From Poseidonocella sp. HB161398 (GTDB lineage Bacteria > Pseudomonadota > Alphaproteobacteria > Rhodobacterales > Rhodobacteraceae): a DNA stretch of 36,218 nucleotides. Numbering within the stretch: position 1 is the stretch's first letter; each line of letters opens with the position of its first letter. The notes beneath the pieces are model-generated. The model saw only the letters and a program-made list of their open reading frames with translations. It was not told the DNA's origin and did no database searches. The position numbers and the translations under genes were made by a program. The stretch covers positions 1 through 36,218 of the forward strand of contig NZ_VATA01000063.1 of NCBI RefSeq assembly GCF_005870025.1, written 5' to 3'. Positions 7,814 through 15,826 of the stretch are shown in pieces.

Positions 7814-9033
7814 TGGGAGCCAAGATGTTTGCCGCGCTGCGCCACCGCAACTACCGGCTCTTCTGGATCGGGACGCTCGTCTCCAACAGCGGCGACTGGA
7901 TGGACCAGATCGCGCTCAACTGGCTGGTGGTCTCGCTGACCGGCAGTCCGTTCCATCTTGCGCTGCTGAACCTGTGCCGTGCCTTGCCGATCCTTGCCTT
8001 CACGCTTGTGGGCGGGGCGGTCGCCGATCGCGCCGAGCGGCGGCGGATGCTGATGGCGACACAGGGCTGCGCAATGCTGCTCGCCGTTCTGCTGGCTTGC
8101 CTGGCCTTTGCCGGAAACCCGCCGGTCTGGACGGTGATGCTGCTGGCGGCGGCGCGCGGAACGGTGGTGGCCTTCAACCTGCCGGCCCGGCATTCGCTGG
8201 TGCCCGAACTCGTGCCTGCCGGGGACTTGCCCAACGCTGTCGCGCTGAATTCCATGACGGTGAACATGACCAAGGTCGCCGGTCCTGCCCTGGCCGGGAT
8301 AGTCATTGCCATCTTGGGGCTTCCCGCCTGCTTCGCGCTCAATGCGCTGAGCTTCACCGTGGTTCTTGCCACGCTGGCGCGGATGCAGCTGCCCGGGACG
8401 GGCCTCCGTGCTGTCCGGCAGGAAAGCATGGCCCGATCGATCCGCGAAGGGCTTGCCTTCACCGCGGGCGACAAGCGGCTGCTCCTGCTTCTGGCGGCCG
8501 CGCTGGTGCCGACTTTCTTCGGGCAGCCATACATGGCGCTCCTGACGCTTTTCGCGCATGACGTCTACCGCATCGGTCCCGACGGCCTGGGCCTTCTCAG
8601 CGCCTGCGCCGGGGCAGGATCGGCAGCAGGCGGCGCCCTTCTGGCCGCCCGCCCGGTCTGGGCCTCCTCGCAGCGTGCGATGCTCGCCTTCATGGTGCTA
8701 CTCGGACTTTTCCTGCTGCTTTTCGCCGTCGCGCAGGATCTTGCGGCCGCCGTTCCCCTGCTTTTCTGCGCAGGGGCGATGCTCGTCGCCTGCAATGCCT
8801 CCGTCATGACGCTTCTCCAGATCTCGGTGCCCGGACACATGCGGGGCCGGGTTCTGTCGGTCATGCTGCTCAACCGGGGGCTTTCGCAAGTTGGAGTGGC
8901 AGCTCTGGCGGCCTTGGCGGGTCTCGCCGGCGTGCAGGCCGCGGTTGCCTGCGCGGGGCTGGCTATTGCGATGCTGGGCGGCGCATTCCTTGCCGCCAGC
9001 CCCCTGGGCCGCAGGCAGCAGGCGGCGGGCTAG
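7813..9033 (+). CDS. MFS transporter 1
   Basis: A 406-residue major facilitator protein with 12 predicted membrane helices. The N-terminus MFAALRHRNYRLFWIGTLVSNSGDWMDQIALNWLV matches MFS_3/EntS-like exporters (F-R-N-x-R-x-FW, then a G-D-W-M motif). The loop 2-3 motif is GGAVADRAERRRML. The start is ATG 7813, which shares a base with the preceding stop (TGATG); a GTG at 7810 is possible. Family members export siderophores or small organic molecules. It is cotranscribed with an importer and a GntR gene, so it may export a product or protect against a toxic intermediate. Its stop overlaps the stop of the convergent GntR gene through a shared CTAG at 9030-9033. Confidence 0.82.
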   Translation: MGAKMFAALRHRNYRLFWIGTLVSNSGDWMDQIALNWLVVSLTGSPFHLALLNLCRALPILAFTLVGGAVADRAERRRMLMATQGCAMLLAVLLACLAFAGNPPVWTVMLLAAARGTVVAFNLPARHSLVPELVPAGDLPNAVALNSMTVNMTKVAGPALAGIVIAILGLPACFALNALSFTVVLATLARMQLPGTGLRAVRQESMARSIREGLAFTAGDKRLLLLLAAALVPTFFGQPYMALLTLFAHDVYRIGPDGLGLLSACAGAGSAAGGALLAARPVWASSQRAMLAFMVLLGLFLLLFAVAQDLAAAVPLLFCAGAMLVACNASVMTLLQISVPGHMRGRVLSVMLLNRGLSQVGVAALAALAGLAGVQAAVACAGLAIAMLGGAFLAASPLGRRQQAAG

Positions 9034-9710
9034 CCGAGCTTCCCGTAGCCGCGCTCGAGGATGGAGAGTTCGGTGGCGATCGAGCGCATGGTTTCGCGCA
9101 CATTGGCGACATGCGCTTCCACCGCGGCCCCGGCCGCAGCGGCATCGCGCCGGGCGAATGCACTGACCAGTGCTTCCCAGTAGGGCAGGGTGGCCTGGGG
9201 GCGTCCGGGCCGGTAGGTCAGCCGGTAGGTGTGCCCCGCCATCTGGTCGCGCAGCCTGGAAATGATGCCGCGGGCCACCGGCTGGTCTGCGGCCTCCAGG
9301 TATATCTCGCGGATCTGGTTGGTCGCGGCCGCAAAGCCCTGGATGTCATTGCTGCGTGCCAGCGCCCCGAGCCGTTCCAGCAGCGCCCGCATTTCCGCGA
9401 TCTGGGCGTCGCTCAGGCGTTCCGTCGCGCGCTGCACGCAGAGCCGTTCGACCACGAGCCGCGCTTCTGCCATGTGCAGCGCCTCTTCCAGCCCGACTAC
9501 CCTGACCCGGGCGCCTCGGTTCGCGACGCGTTCCACCAGCCCCTCCTTGGCCAGATCCATCAGGGCTGCGCGCACCGTCGCCCGGCTGGTGCCGAGCAGT
9601 TCGGAAAGTTCGCCTTCCACGAGCCGCTGGCCGGGGATCAGGCGGCTTGCGCGGATTTCCTCGCGGATTGCTTCAACGACATCGGCCTGCGACATAGTCT
9701 TGGTGGTCAT
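9030..9710 (-). CDS. GntR-family transcriptional regulator 2 (FCD type)
   Basis: A 226-residue regulator. The winged helix covers about residues 8-72 (IREEIRASRLIPGQRLVEGEL, TSRATVRAALMDL, wing NRGARVRVVG), followed by an FCD-like helical domain ending in VEAHVANVRETM. The usual Asp-x3-His and mid-domain His are absent; the mid position reads PYWEALV. The start ATG at 9710 has AGGAAG just upstream; an ATG at 9743 is possible but lacks a site. It reads away from the small gene at 9946, with an operator-like element at 9768-9781 overlapping its own promoter, so autoregulation is likely. It is the best candidate for the regulator of the TATTGTCAACAATA sites because it stands alone with one in its own promoter. 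Confidence 0.88.
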   Translation of the reverse strand: MTTKTMSQADVVEAIREEIRASRLIPGQRLVEGELSELLGTSRATVRAALMDLAKEGLVERVANRGARVRVVGLEEALHMAEARLVVERLCVQRATERLSDAQIAEMRALLERLGALARSNDIQGFAAATNQIREIYLEAADQPVARGIISRLRDQMAGHTYRLTYRPGRPQATLPYWEALVSAFARRDAAAAGAAVEAHVANVRETMRSIATELSILERGYGKLG

Positions 9711-9751
9711 ATGCACTTCCTGGTCCGGAAATTCTGCGGGCAACTGTGCGC

Positions 9752-9781
9752 ACTATAAACCAAAATATTTCGTCAACAATA
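9752..9781 (-). promoter_or_regulatory. Promoter and operator of GntR regulator 2
   Basis: TTTCGTCAACAATA at 9768-9781 matches the element at 5250-5263 in 12 of 14 positions. On the minus strand a -35-like TTGTTG (complement of 9774-9779) is followed after 16 nt by TATAGT (complement of 9752-9757), five of six matches to the sigma-70 -10. The start codon of the regulator is about 40 nt downstream. The layout suggests negative autoregulation. The remainder of the 9782-9945 interval, leading to the small plus-strand gene, shows no clear element. Confidence 0.6.
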
Positions 9782-9945
9782 TTGAAGGCGATCCCAGGGG
9801 CCAATGGGGAGGCTTGAGAGGCGGCGGATGCGGCGGATTTTGTCCAGCCGGCCTGCGCTTTTGTGATGCCGCCTTTGAGAACCGGTTCCGGCCCGGCATC
9901 CTCGGCGCAAGCACGCCCGGAAGGGTGCCAGAAGGGAGTGACAAC

Positions 9946-10323
9946 ATGAGCTACGATGCCGATGCGATCAGCCGCCTGCAGGCGCGGGACCGGTACGAAA
10001 CGCGGCTTGCCGGCCAGAGGGGAATAGTGAAGGATCTTGAGCGCGACAACGTGATCGTGCATGTGGGCAACCCGATCGGTTCCGTGACCGGTTGGGTGGG
10101 CACGATCTTCTGGCAGGTCTGGGTGGACCCGGCAGATGCGGCCGGCACGGTCCATGCCCGGATCGGCGAGGCGGAACCCGAGACCTGGGAGATGGAGGCA
10201 GATGCCGCGATTCCGGTTCTGCTCGACATGGCCAAGGACAGGGTGCTGGAGCAGGCCCATGCGGCGCGCGAGGCAAGGCTTGCCGCGGCAAGGAAAGGCC
10301 TCGCGGCGCTGTCCGCAACCTGA
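9946..10323 (+). CDS. Hypothetical protein, 125 residues
   Basis: I do not recognise this protein. A GGGAG site lies 7 nt before the ATG. The N-terminal half alternates strands (RGIVKDLERDNVIVHVGNPI, then VTGWVGTIFWQVWVDPADA), suggesting a small beta domain. The middle has an acidic loop (IGEAEPETWEMEADA), and the last 40 residues form an amphipathic Ala/Arg-rich helix (LDMAKDRVLEQAHAAREARLAAARKGLAAL), a likely coiled coil. There is no signal peptide, membrane segment or Cys. Codon use is like its neighbours, so it is a real gene. It sits between the regulator 2 promoter and a strong terminator, so it is monocistronic and perhaps under the same operator. Confidence 0.6.
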   Translation: MSYDADAISRLQARDRYETRLAGQRGIVKDLERDNVIVHVGNPIGSVTGWVGTIFWQVWVDPADAAGTVHARIGEAEPETWEMEADAAIPVLLDMAKDRVLEQAHAAREARLAAARKGLAALSAT

Positions 10324-10333
10324 AGGACGTTCC

Positions 10334-10357
10334 GGCGCAGCCCGGCCCGGCTGCGCC
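10334..10357. terminator. Hairpin terminator between convergent genes
   Basis: GGCGCAGCC (10334-10342) and GGCTGCGCC (10349-10357) form a perfect 9-bp stem with a 6-nt loop, ending directly at the stop codon of the minus-strand lactonase B. It lies 10 bp after the stop of the small plus-strand gene. It probably acts in both directions, with no T-tract. Confidence 0.55.
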
Positions 10358-11509
10358 TCACGCCGCCACGATGCAGCCGGGCGCGGGCAGGCGAACGCTC
10401 GAAGCGCGGCGCGTGGGCACTCCGTCCGGGCCTAGTTCGAAGACGGCCAGTTCCCTGCTCTGCACAGCGGCGACGCAAAGGCTGTCCCCCGCCACCAGCA
10501 GTCCGCGCGGATTGCGCACGCTGAGAGGGAACAGGCCGCGAGGGCTAAGCGTGCCGTCCTCGGCCACCGCGTGGACGGCCAATGCCTCCGGCCCGCGGAT
10601 CAGCGTGTAGAGCACGCGTCCCCCCTTCGCGAAGGCGATGTCGGAGCACATTGGCCGCGCATCATTTCCGGCAAGGCCGGACAGGTCCTGCTCGAACGCC
10701 AGTTCCGCCAGGCCGTTCGGCCCGAGCGCATAGGCTTGCAGAAGCGGCGCGGTTTCGAAATCCACCATGAAGAGCGGCAGCCGGGGATGGAAGGCCGCGT
10801 AGCGCGGGGAACTGCCGGGCGGGGCGGCGATCTCCTGCCGCTGCGCGATCTGGCCGTCCTCGATCGCGAGGATGCGGATCCGGTCGGCGCCCTTGTCGCA
10901 GACGACGTACAAGTCACGTCCGGGGGCCCGTTTCACGCAATGCAGCTGCGGGTGGCTCTGCGCGGGCAGGGCTCCGCAGCCTTCGAAGGAACAGATGTCC
11001 CGCGGCGGACCGATGCTGCCATCCGCCTCCAGCGGGAAGGTGACGATGGCGGCTTCGTCGTGGACCAGCTCGATCCTCCAGCCATCCGGCCCCCGCGCCG
11101 TCCGCGTCACAGGCGTGTGCCCGGTGTGATGGGCAACGGCCAGATGCCGCCCGGTGCTGTCCAGGGACGCGTAGCAGGGCAGGGCTCCATAGGAGGGCAC
11201 GCGGCAGATCTCGTCCAGTGCGCCGGTGCCGGGATCGAGCCGGAAGGCGGCGACCATGCCCCCGCCGCCCAGATGCCGACCCGGCAGGGTCAGCGCCTCG
11301 TGCAGGGCATAGAGCACGCCTCGGACTGGATCATGGCAGAGAAAGCCGATGCTGAGTTCCGGGGCGACCGTGCCGAGATTGCGAAGCTCTCCGCTCGGAA
11401 TGTCGCGCTCCAGCACCGAGATGCCGTAAGCTGGCTCGGGATCCGGCGTCCAGGAAGACGGACCCTTGCGGCGGTTGCCGACATAAAGGAAGCGCGGATC
11501 ACCCGGCAT
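10358..11509 (-). CDS. Beta-propeller lactonase family protein B
   Basis: A 383-residue paralogue of the lactonase at 3935-5194. It shows the family start (RFLYVGNRRKG), repeated blades and landmark segments: YGISVLERDIPSGELR, GALPCYASLDSTGRHLAVAHHTG, SHPQLHCVKRAPGRDLYVVCDKGADRIRIL, SSPRYAAFHPRLPLFMVDFE and NPRGLLVAGDSLCVA. The ATG at 11509 is preferred over one at 11587 because the extra 26 residues are the antisense-like tail of the upstream gene and the family start follows at once. This gives an 11-bp overlap with the FadB-like gene, hence translational coupling. It is the last gene of the operon hydratase-FadB-lactonase. Likely a cytoplasmic lactone hydrolase in the same catabolic route. 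Confidence 0.78.
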   Translation of the reverse strand: MPGDPRFLYVGNRRKGPSSWTPDPEPAYGISVLERDIPSGELRNLGTVAPELSIGFLCHDPVRGVLYALHEALTLPGRHLGGGGMVAAFRLDPGTGALDEICRVPSYGALPCYASLDSTGRHLAVAHHTGHTPVTRTARGPDGWRIELVHDEAAIVTFPLEADGSIGPPRDICSFEGCGALPAQSHPQLHCVKRAPGRDLYVVCDKGADRIRILAIEDGQIAQRQEIAAPPGSSPRYAAFHPRLPLFMVDFETAPLLQAYALGPNGLAELAFEQDLSGLAGNDARPMCSDIAFAKGGRVLYTLIRGPEALAVHAVAEDGTLSPRGLFPLSVRNPRGLLVAGDSLCVAAVQSRELAVFELGPDGVPTRRASSVRLPAPGCIVAA

Positions 11510-13595
11510 GGACAGGGTCCGGCAGGCGGGTTGGCTGCCAGAGCGCGCCATCGCCCCGGGCCAGCCGCTCCAGCAGCGGCGGCACATGCCAGCTGGCCGG
11601 ATCGGCGTCGGACAGTGCGGCTAGCTCGCCGGCGACCGCCGCAAGCCCCCATTCCTCGGCCAGCTTCATCGGACCGCCGCGCCAGCGGGGAAACCCGTAG
11701 CCATGGACTTCCACCAGATCGATATCCGCGGCACGGGCTGCGATGCCTTCGCCCAGGATGTCGAAGCTTTCCATCATCATGGCCAGCATCATCCGGCGCT
11801 GGATCTCTTCCGGCGGGAAGTTCCGGCGCAGCAGGCCTGCCGCCTGCGAGGATTGAACGACCAGCTCGGCCACCGCCGCCGAGGGCACGGCACGGCCATC
11901 TTCGTAGTCGTACCAGCCAGCGCCGGTCTTCCGGCCCAGTCGACCGGCCTTCTCGACCATGAGATCGGCAATCGGAACATGCCGGGTGCCCGCCTCGCGT
12001 CCCTTTCTGCGGCGGTTGGCATGAGCAATGTCGAGACCTGACAGATCCTGGGCCGCGTATACTCCCATGGCCATGCCGAACCCGGTGAGGGCGGCATCGA
12101 TTTCCCAGGGAAGGGCACCTTCGATGAGCATGATGTCGGCCGTCTGGCGGTAGCGCTTGAGGATGCGGTTGCCGATGAACCCGTCGCATATCCCGGCTTC
12201 CACCGCGACTTTGCCCAGTCTCCTTGCCAGGGCGAAGCCCGCCGCGAGAGTCCGGGGCGAGGTCTCTGCCGTGCGGACGATTTCCAGCAGCCTCATCACA
12301 TGGGCCGGCGCAAAGAAATGCAGGCCGAGGAACCGCTCCGGCGCGCGGATGCCGGCCGCAATCTCATCCGGGTCCAGATAGGATGTATTGGTTGCCAGGA
12401 TCGTGCTGTCCGGAAGCTCCGCGCTCAGCCGGTCGAACAGCGCCCGCTTGACGGCCAGGTCTTCGAAGACCGCTTCGACTGCTAGGTCGACCGGAGGAAG
12501 CGCCGCATCCGTGCCGTGAAGGAAGCTGAACTGCTCTTCCAGCCGCCGTGCGGCCTCCGCGGATGCCAGCTTGCCCCGGCGGACGGCGTCGTCGAACAGC
12601 TTCGCCACATTGTCGCGCGCGCGCGCAGCGGCTTCGGCATCATGCTCCAGAAGCGTGATCCCGATCCCGGCATTGGAGAGCGCATAGGCAATGGCGGCCC
12701 CCATGGTCCCGCCGCCTGCAACCAGCGCGGAACTGATCTGCCTCGCGGGCAGATCGCGCAGCGCAGGCGGCATCCCGGCGGCGCGCTCGGCGAAGAACAT
12801 GTGGCGCAGGGCGCGTGCCTGGGGCCCGGCGCGCAGGTTCAGGAAGGTCTCGCGTTCGCGCGCAAGCCCCTCCTGAAGGGGCCATTCCGCCGATCCCGCC
12901 ATCAATTCGATTGCCTTCAGGGGAGCAGTCTGCCCCTTCTGCCGCTTGCGCGACGCAGCCCTCGCCGCTTCGATCGCCTCGGCGTCCGGTTCTGCGGCGG
13001 GGAGGGCATCCACGGGCAGGCGCCCGTCCATGCCGATTTCCAGAGCCGCAGCCAGCGGATCCTCGGCAAGCTGATCCACAAGTCCCAGTTCTTCTGCCTC
13101 ATCTCCCTTGACCAGCCTACCGGAAGCCACGAGAGGCACAGCGCGGGACAGACCGATCAGCCGCGGCAGCCGCTGCGTGCCTCCCGACCCCGGAACGACG
13201 CCCAGGGTGACCTCGGGCAGTCCCAGAAGGGCATCCGGCGCGGCGATCCGCACGCGGCAGGCCAGCGCAATCTCGAAACCGCCGCCTAGCGCCGACCCGT
13301 TGATCGCGGCCACGGCCGGAAGTGCCATGATCCGGGCCAGGACGTCGGGCAGATGCGGTTCCAGCGCGGGGCCGTCGAATTCCTTCGCATCCGCTCCGGC
13401 CACGAAAGCCCGGCCCGCGCCGGTGAGGACCACGCGCTCCGCGCGTCCGGCCCCGATCTCGGCCGCCGCGAAATCGAGCGCCTCGGCCAGGCCGGCCCGG
13501 ACAGCCTGGCCGATGACGTTGACCGGCGGATTGTCGATCGTGACAAGCACGGCTCTGCCGCGCATCTCGTGACGGACGGGCATCGCGGCGGTCAT
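11499..13595 (-). CDS. FadB/FadJ-like 3-hydroxyacyl-CoA dehydrogenase/enoyl-CoA hydratase
   Basis: A 698-residue bifunctional beta-oxidation enzyme. The N-terminal crotonase domain (about 1-190) has both catalytic glutamates: Glu108 in ALGGGFEIALAC and Glu128 in GLPEVTLGVVPGSGG. A linker leads to the NAD-binding domain starting at about 288, where the dinucleotide loop is VAGGGTMGAAIA (294-299). The dehydrogenase active site has His426 in LHFFAPAHVMRLLEIV, followed by the conserved CDGFIGNRIL. The two C-terminal dimerisation repeats include VHGYGFPRWRGGPM. Length is slightly below FadB (729) and FadJ (714). The ATG overlaps the hydratase stop (ATGA). Proline or Asn usually found before the HFF-N-P motif is Ala here (HFFAPA). 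It hydrates an enoyl-CoA and oxidises the product; chain-length preference cannot be read. Confidence 0.92.
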   Translation of the reverse strand: MTAAMPVRHEMRGRAVLVTIDNPPVNVIGQAVRAGLAEALDFAAAEIGAGRAERVVLTGAGRAFVAGADAKEFDGPALEPHLPDVLARIMALPAVAAINGSALGGGFEIALACRVRIAAPDALLGLPEVTLGVVPGSGGTQRLPRLIGLSRAVPLVASGRLVKGDEAEELGLVDQLAEDPLAAALEIGMDGRLPVDALPAAEPDAEAIEAARAASRKRQKGQTAPLKAIELMAGSAEWPLQEGLARERETFLNLRAGPQARALRHMFFAERAAGMPPALRDLPARQISSALVAGGGTMGAAIAYALSNAGIGITLLEHDAEAAARARDNVAKLFDDAVRRGKLASAEAARRLEEQFSFLHGTDAALPPVDLAVEAVFEDLAVKRALFDRLSAELPDSTILATNTSYLDPDEIAAGIRAPERFLGLHFFAPAHVMRLLEIVRTAETSPRTLAAGFALARRLGKVAVEAGICDGFIGNRILKRYRQTADIMLIEGALPWEIDAALTGFGMAMGVYAAQDLSGLDIAHANRRRKGREAGTRHVPIADLMVEKAGRLGRKTGAGWYDYEDGRAVPSAAVAELVVQSSQAAGLLRRNFPPEEIQRRMMLAMMMESFDILGEGIAARAADIDLVEVHGYGFPRWRGGPMKLAEEWGLAAVAGELAALSDADPASWHVPPLLERLARGDGALWQPTRLPDPVHAG

Positions 13596-14389
13596 TTTGA
13601 TTTCTCCAGGAATGCTTCGATCGCGGCCCTGTGCTCGGCCGAGGTGTAGCAGATCGCCTGGCTGCGGCCGCCGATCGAGAAAATCTCTTCCAGCCCGGTC
13701 TCGAAGCTGCTGTTCAGGATGGTCTTGCCGAGCGCCATCGCGGTCTGCGCGCTGTCGTGGAAGCTGGCCGCCCAGTCCAGCGCCTCGGACACGCAGCTTT
13801 CCTTCGGGGCGATCCGGTCGGCGAGCCCGATCTGCTGCGCTTCCGCAGCCGCCACCCGGCGCCCGGAATAGATCAGGTCCTTGGCCCGCGACAGCCCGAC
13901 CCGGCGCGGCAGCAGGTAGAGCGAACCGCCGTCGGGGATAAGGCCGCGCAGGAGATAGCTGATGGCGAAGAAGGCGGTGTCCGCCGCCAGCACGAAATCG
14001 CAGGCCAGGGCCAGATCCGCGCCCAGTCCCACGGCGGGACCGTTGACCGCGGCGATGACCGGCTTCGGGAAATTCCGGATCGCCGAAATCGCCTCATGCG
14101 TCCGGATCTGGCGGCGCCAGCCGTTGAACCCGACCTCGCCCGGAGGTGCATCGAGCCGCGCGCGCATCGCCGCGATGTCGCCGCCCGCGCAGAAGCTCTT
14201 GCCGGCTCCGGTCACGACCACCGCGCGCACCGCCGGATCGGCTTCGAGATCCGCCATCACGCCGAGCAGGCGCTCGCGCAAGGCGTCGTCAATCGCGTTC
14301 CGGGTTGCAGGGCGGTTCAGAGTCACCAGTGCAGTGGCGCCGTGCATCTGGAAGATGACCTCGGGATCAGGGCTGGTTTCGCGTGTCAT
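13592..14389 (-). CDS. Enoyl-CoA hydratase/isomerase family protein (PaaG-like active site)
   Basis: A 265-residue crotonase. The oxyanion-hole pieces are CAGGDIAAM (67-75) and AVNGPAVGLGADLALACD (114-131). The canonical first Glu is replaced by an Ala-Asp pair (GLGAD), and the second Glu region reads AISYLLRGLIPDGG, without Glu but with Asp153. This matches the isomerase-type PaaG/ECI pattern (GLIPD-x-GG) rather than a classical hydratase. It probably isomerises a double bond or opens an oxepin/epoxide-like CoA ester. GGAGG lies 5 nt before ATG 14389; longer in-frame starts upstream are antisense to the LysR gene and were rejected. First gene of a three-gene operon, divergent from the LysR-type regulator, which is its likely activator. 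Confidence 0.87.
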   Translation of the reverse strand: MTRETSPDPEVIFQMHGATALVTLNRPATRNAIDDALRERLLGVMADLEADPAVRAVVVTGAGKSFCAGGDIAAMRARLDAPPGEVGFNGWRRQIRTHEAISAIRNFPKPVIAAVNGPAVGLGADLALACDFVLAADTAFFAISYLLRGLIPDGGSLYLLPRRVGLSRAKDLIYSGRRVAAAEAQQIGLADRIAPKESCVSEALDWAASFHDSAQTAMALGKTILNSSFETGLEEIFSIGGRSQAICYTSAEHRAAIEAFLEKSK

Positions 14390-14578
14390 GGCCGCCTCCG
14401 CTGAAGGTTTCGTCGGGTGTCGGCCCTGTCTAGGCGCAAGCTTCCGCATGCCGTCAGACGAAAGGCGTGATGCAGGGCCCGGCTTTTGTGATCGTTTCCC
14501 GCATGTCCGCGGATCCGGTTGGACATCACAGAATTCGCAGGCTAGCCTGCGGCCCGGCGCAATCGGAGCGGGGAAGCC

Positions 14579-15826
14579 ATGGTTCAGCCGGAAATTGGGC
14601 GGGACGACCTCGCCCTGCAGCTCCAGAACATGAGGGTGTTCCTGGCGGTGTCCGAAGCCGGCAGCATTGCGCAGGCCGCCCAGGCCCTGTTCAAGGCACC
14701 TTCGGCCGTATCCCGGTCGGTCGTCGAGCTCGAGCGCTCGCTCGGAGTGAAGGTTTTCGAGCGCAATGCCCGCGGCATCATCCAGAACGACTACGGCGCC
14801 CTGCTTGCGCGCAGGGCCGGGCGCATCGAGGCGGAACTCGGCGAAGCCGCCGCGGATCTGGCGCGGATCAGGTCGCGCAGCTCGGCGCTGTCTCCGCGCT
14901 CGATCCTGCAGCTTCTCTTCAACGGCCGTAAGCTTCAGCTTGTGTCCGTGCTGGCCGAGACCCGGAAGATCTCGACCGCCGCCGCCCGGCTCGGCATCTC
15001 GCAGTCCGGGGCAAGCATGGCTCTGTCGCGTCTGGAATCCGCACTCGGTGCAACGCTCTTCGAGCGTGGCATGCAGGGCGTGGTCGCCACCGAGGCGGCC
15101 GCCCGGCTTGCGATCCGGGCGCGGCGTGTCTTTGCGGAGCTGCGCCATCTCGCGGCGGACATCTCCGCTTTGGCCGGTTCGCCCTCGGGCACGGTGGTGA
15201 TCGGGATGTTGCCGCTGGGCCGGACCTATGTCTTTCCCATGGCGATCGCAGAGGCGATTTCCGGGCATCCCGGCATCCACGTCCGGACCATCGACAGCCC
15301 TTTTGCCGAGTTGATGGCCGGTCTGCGCTGCGGCGATATCGACATGATCGCGGGGGTGCCCCGCGCCGAGGAGGACCGGACCGGCATCGTGATCGAGCCA
15401 CTCTTTTCCGACGCGCTGACGGTCGTGGCCCGGCAGGGTCACCCGCTGGCGGGACGGCGCCTGGAACTTGACGAGATGATGGCGAGCGCCTGGGTGCTGC
15501 CTTGGCAGAATTCGCCGAGCCGGACCATGTTCGACAACGCCTTCCGCCAGGCGGGACTGCCGCCGCCGCAGCCGTGTGTGGAGTCTGCCGATCTCGCGGT
15601 CATCCGGCAGCTGCTGACGGCCAGCAACGCGCTGGCGCTCGTGTCGGCGCGGCAGATGCAGTTCGAGCTGGAGTCAGGGTTGATCGACGAGCTGGATTGC
15701 GGCCTTCCGGAGATGAGCCGGGATGTCGGGCTCATCACCCGCGAAGGCGCCATGCTGCCGCCGGTTGCGCAGATTCTGACCGAAGCGATCCGGCGCCAGG
15801 CAATCCTGGCCTCTGCCGGAGACTAG
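14579..15826 (+). CDS. LysR-type regulator with two helix-turn-helix domains
   Basis: A 415-residue protein, about 100 residues longer than ordinary LysR regulators. Residues 15-73 form a first LysR HTH (MRVFLAVSEAGSIAQAAQAL, SAVSRSVVELERSLGVKVFER). Residues 116-174 form a second complete one (LVSVLAETRKISTAAARLG, SGASMALSRLESALGATLFER). The effector-binding domain follows from about 203 (GTVVIGMLPLGRTYVFP onward to 410). Both HTHs keep the A-A-x-x-L and LE-x2-LG-x2-L/V-FER patterns, so both could bind DNA. It is divergent from the hydratase-FadB-lactonase operon across a 189-bp gap with no obvious palindrome. Its stop overlaps the selB stop in a shared CTAG. An arising in-gene duplication is likely, since the two HTH copies align without gaps. 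Confidence 0.88.
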   Translation: MVQPEIGRDDLALQLQNMRVFLAVSEAGSIAQAAQALFKAPSAVSRSVVELERSLGVKVFERNARGIIQNDYGALLARRAGRIEAELGEAAADLARIRSRSSALSPRSILQLLFNGRKLQLVSVLAETRKISTAAARLGISQSGASMALSRLESALGATLFERGMQGVVATEAAARLAIRARRVFAELRHLAADISALAGSPSGTVVIGMLPLGRTYVFPMAIAEAISGHPGIHVRTIDSPFAELMAGLRCGDIDMIAGVPRAEEDRTGIVIEPLFSDALTVVARQGHPLAGRRLELDEMMASAWVLPWQNSPSRTMFDNAFRQAGLPPPQPCVESADLAVIRQLLTASNALALVSARQMQFELESGLIDELDCGLPEMSRDVGLITREGAMLPPVAQILTEAIRRQAILASAGD

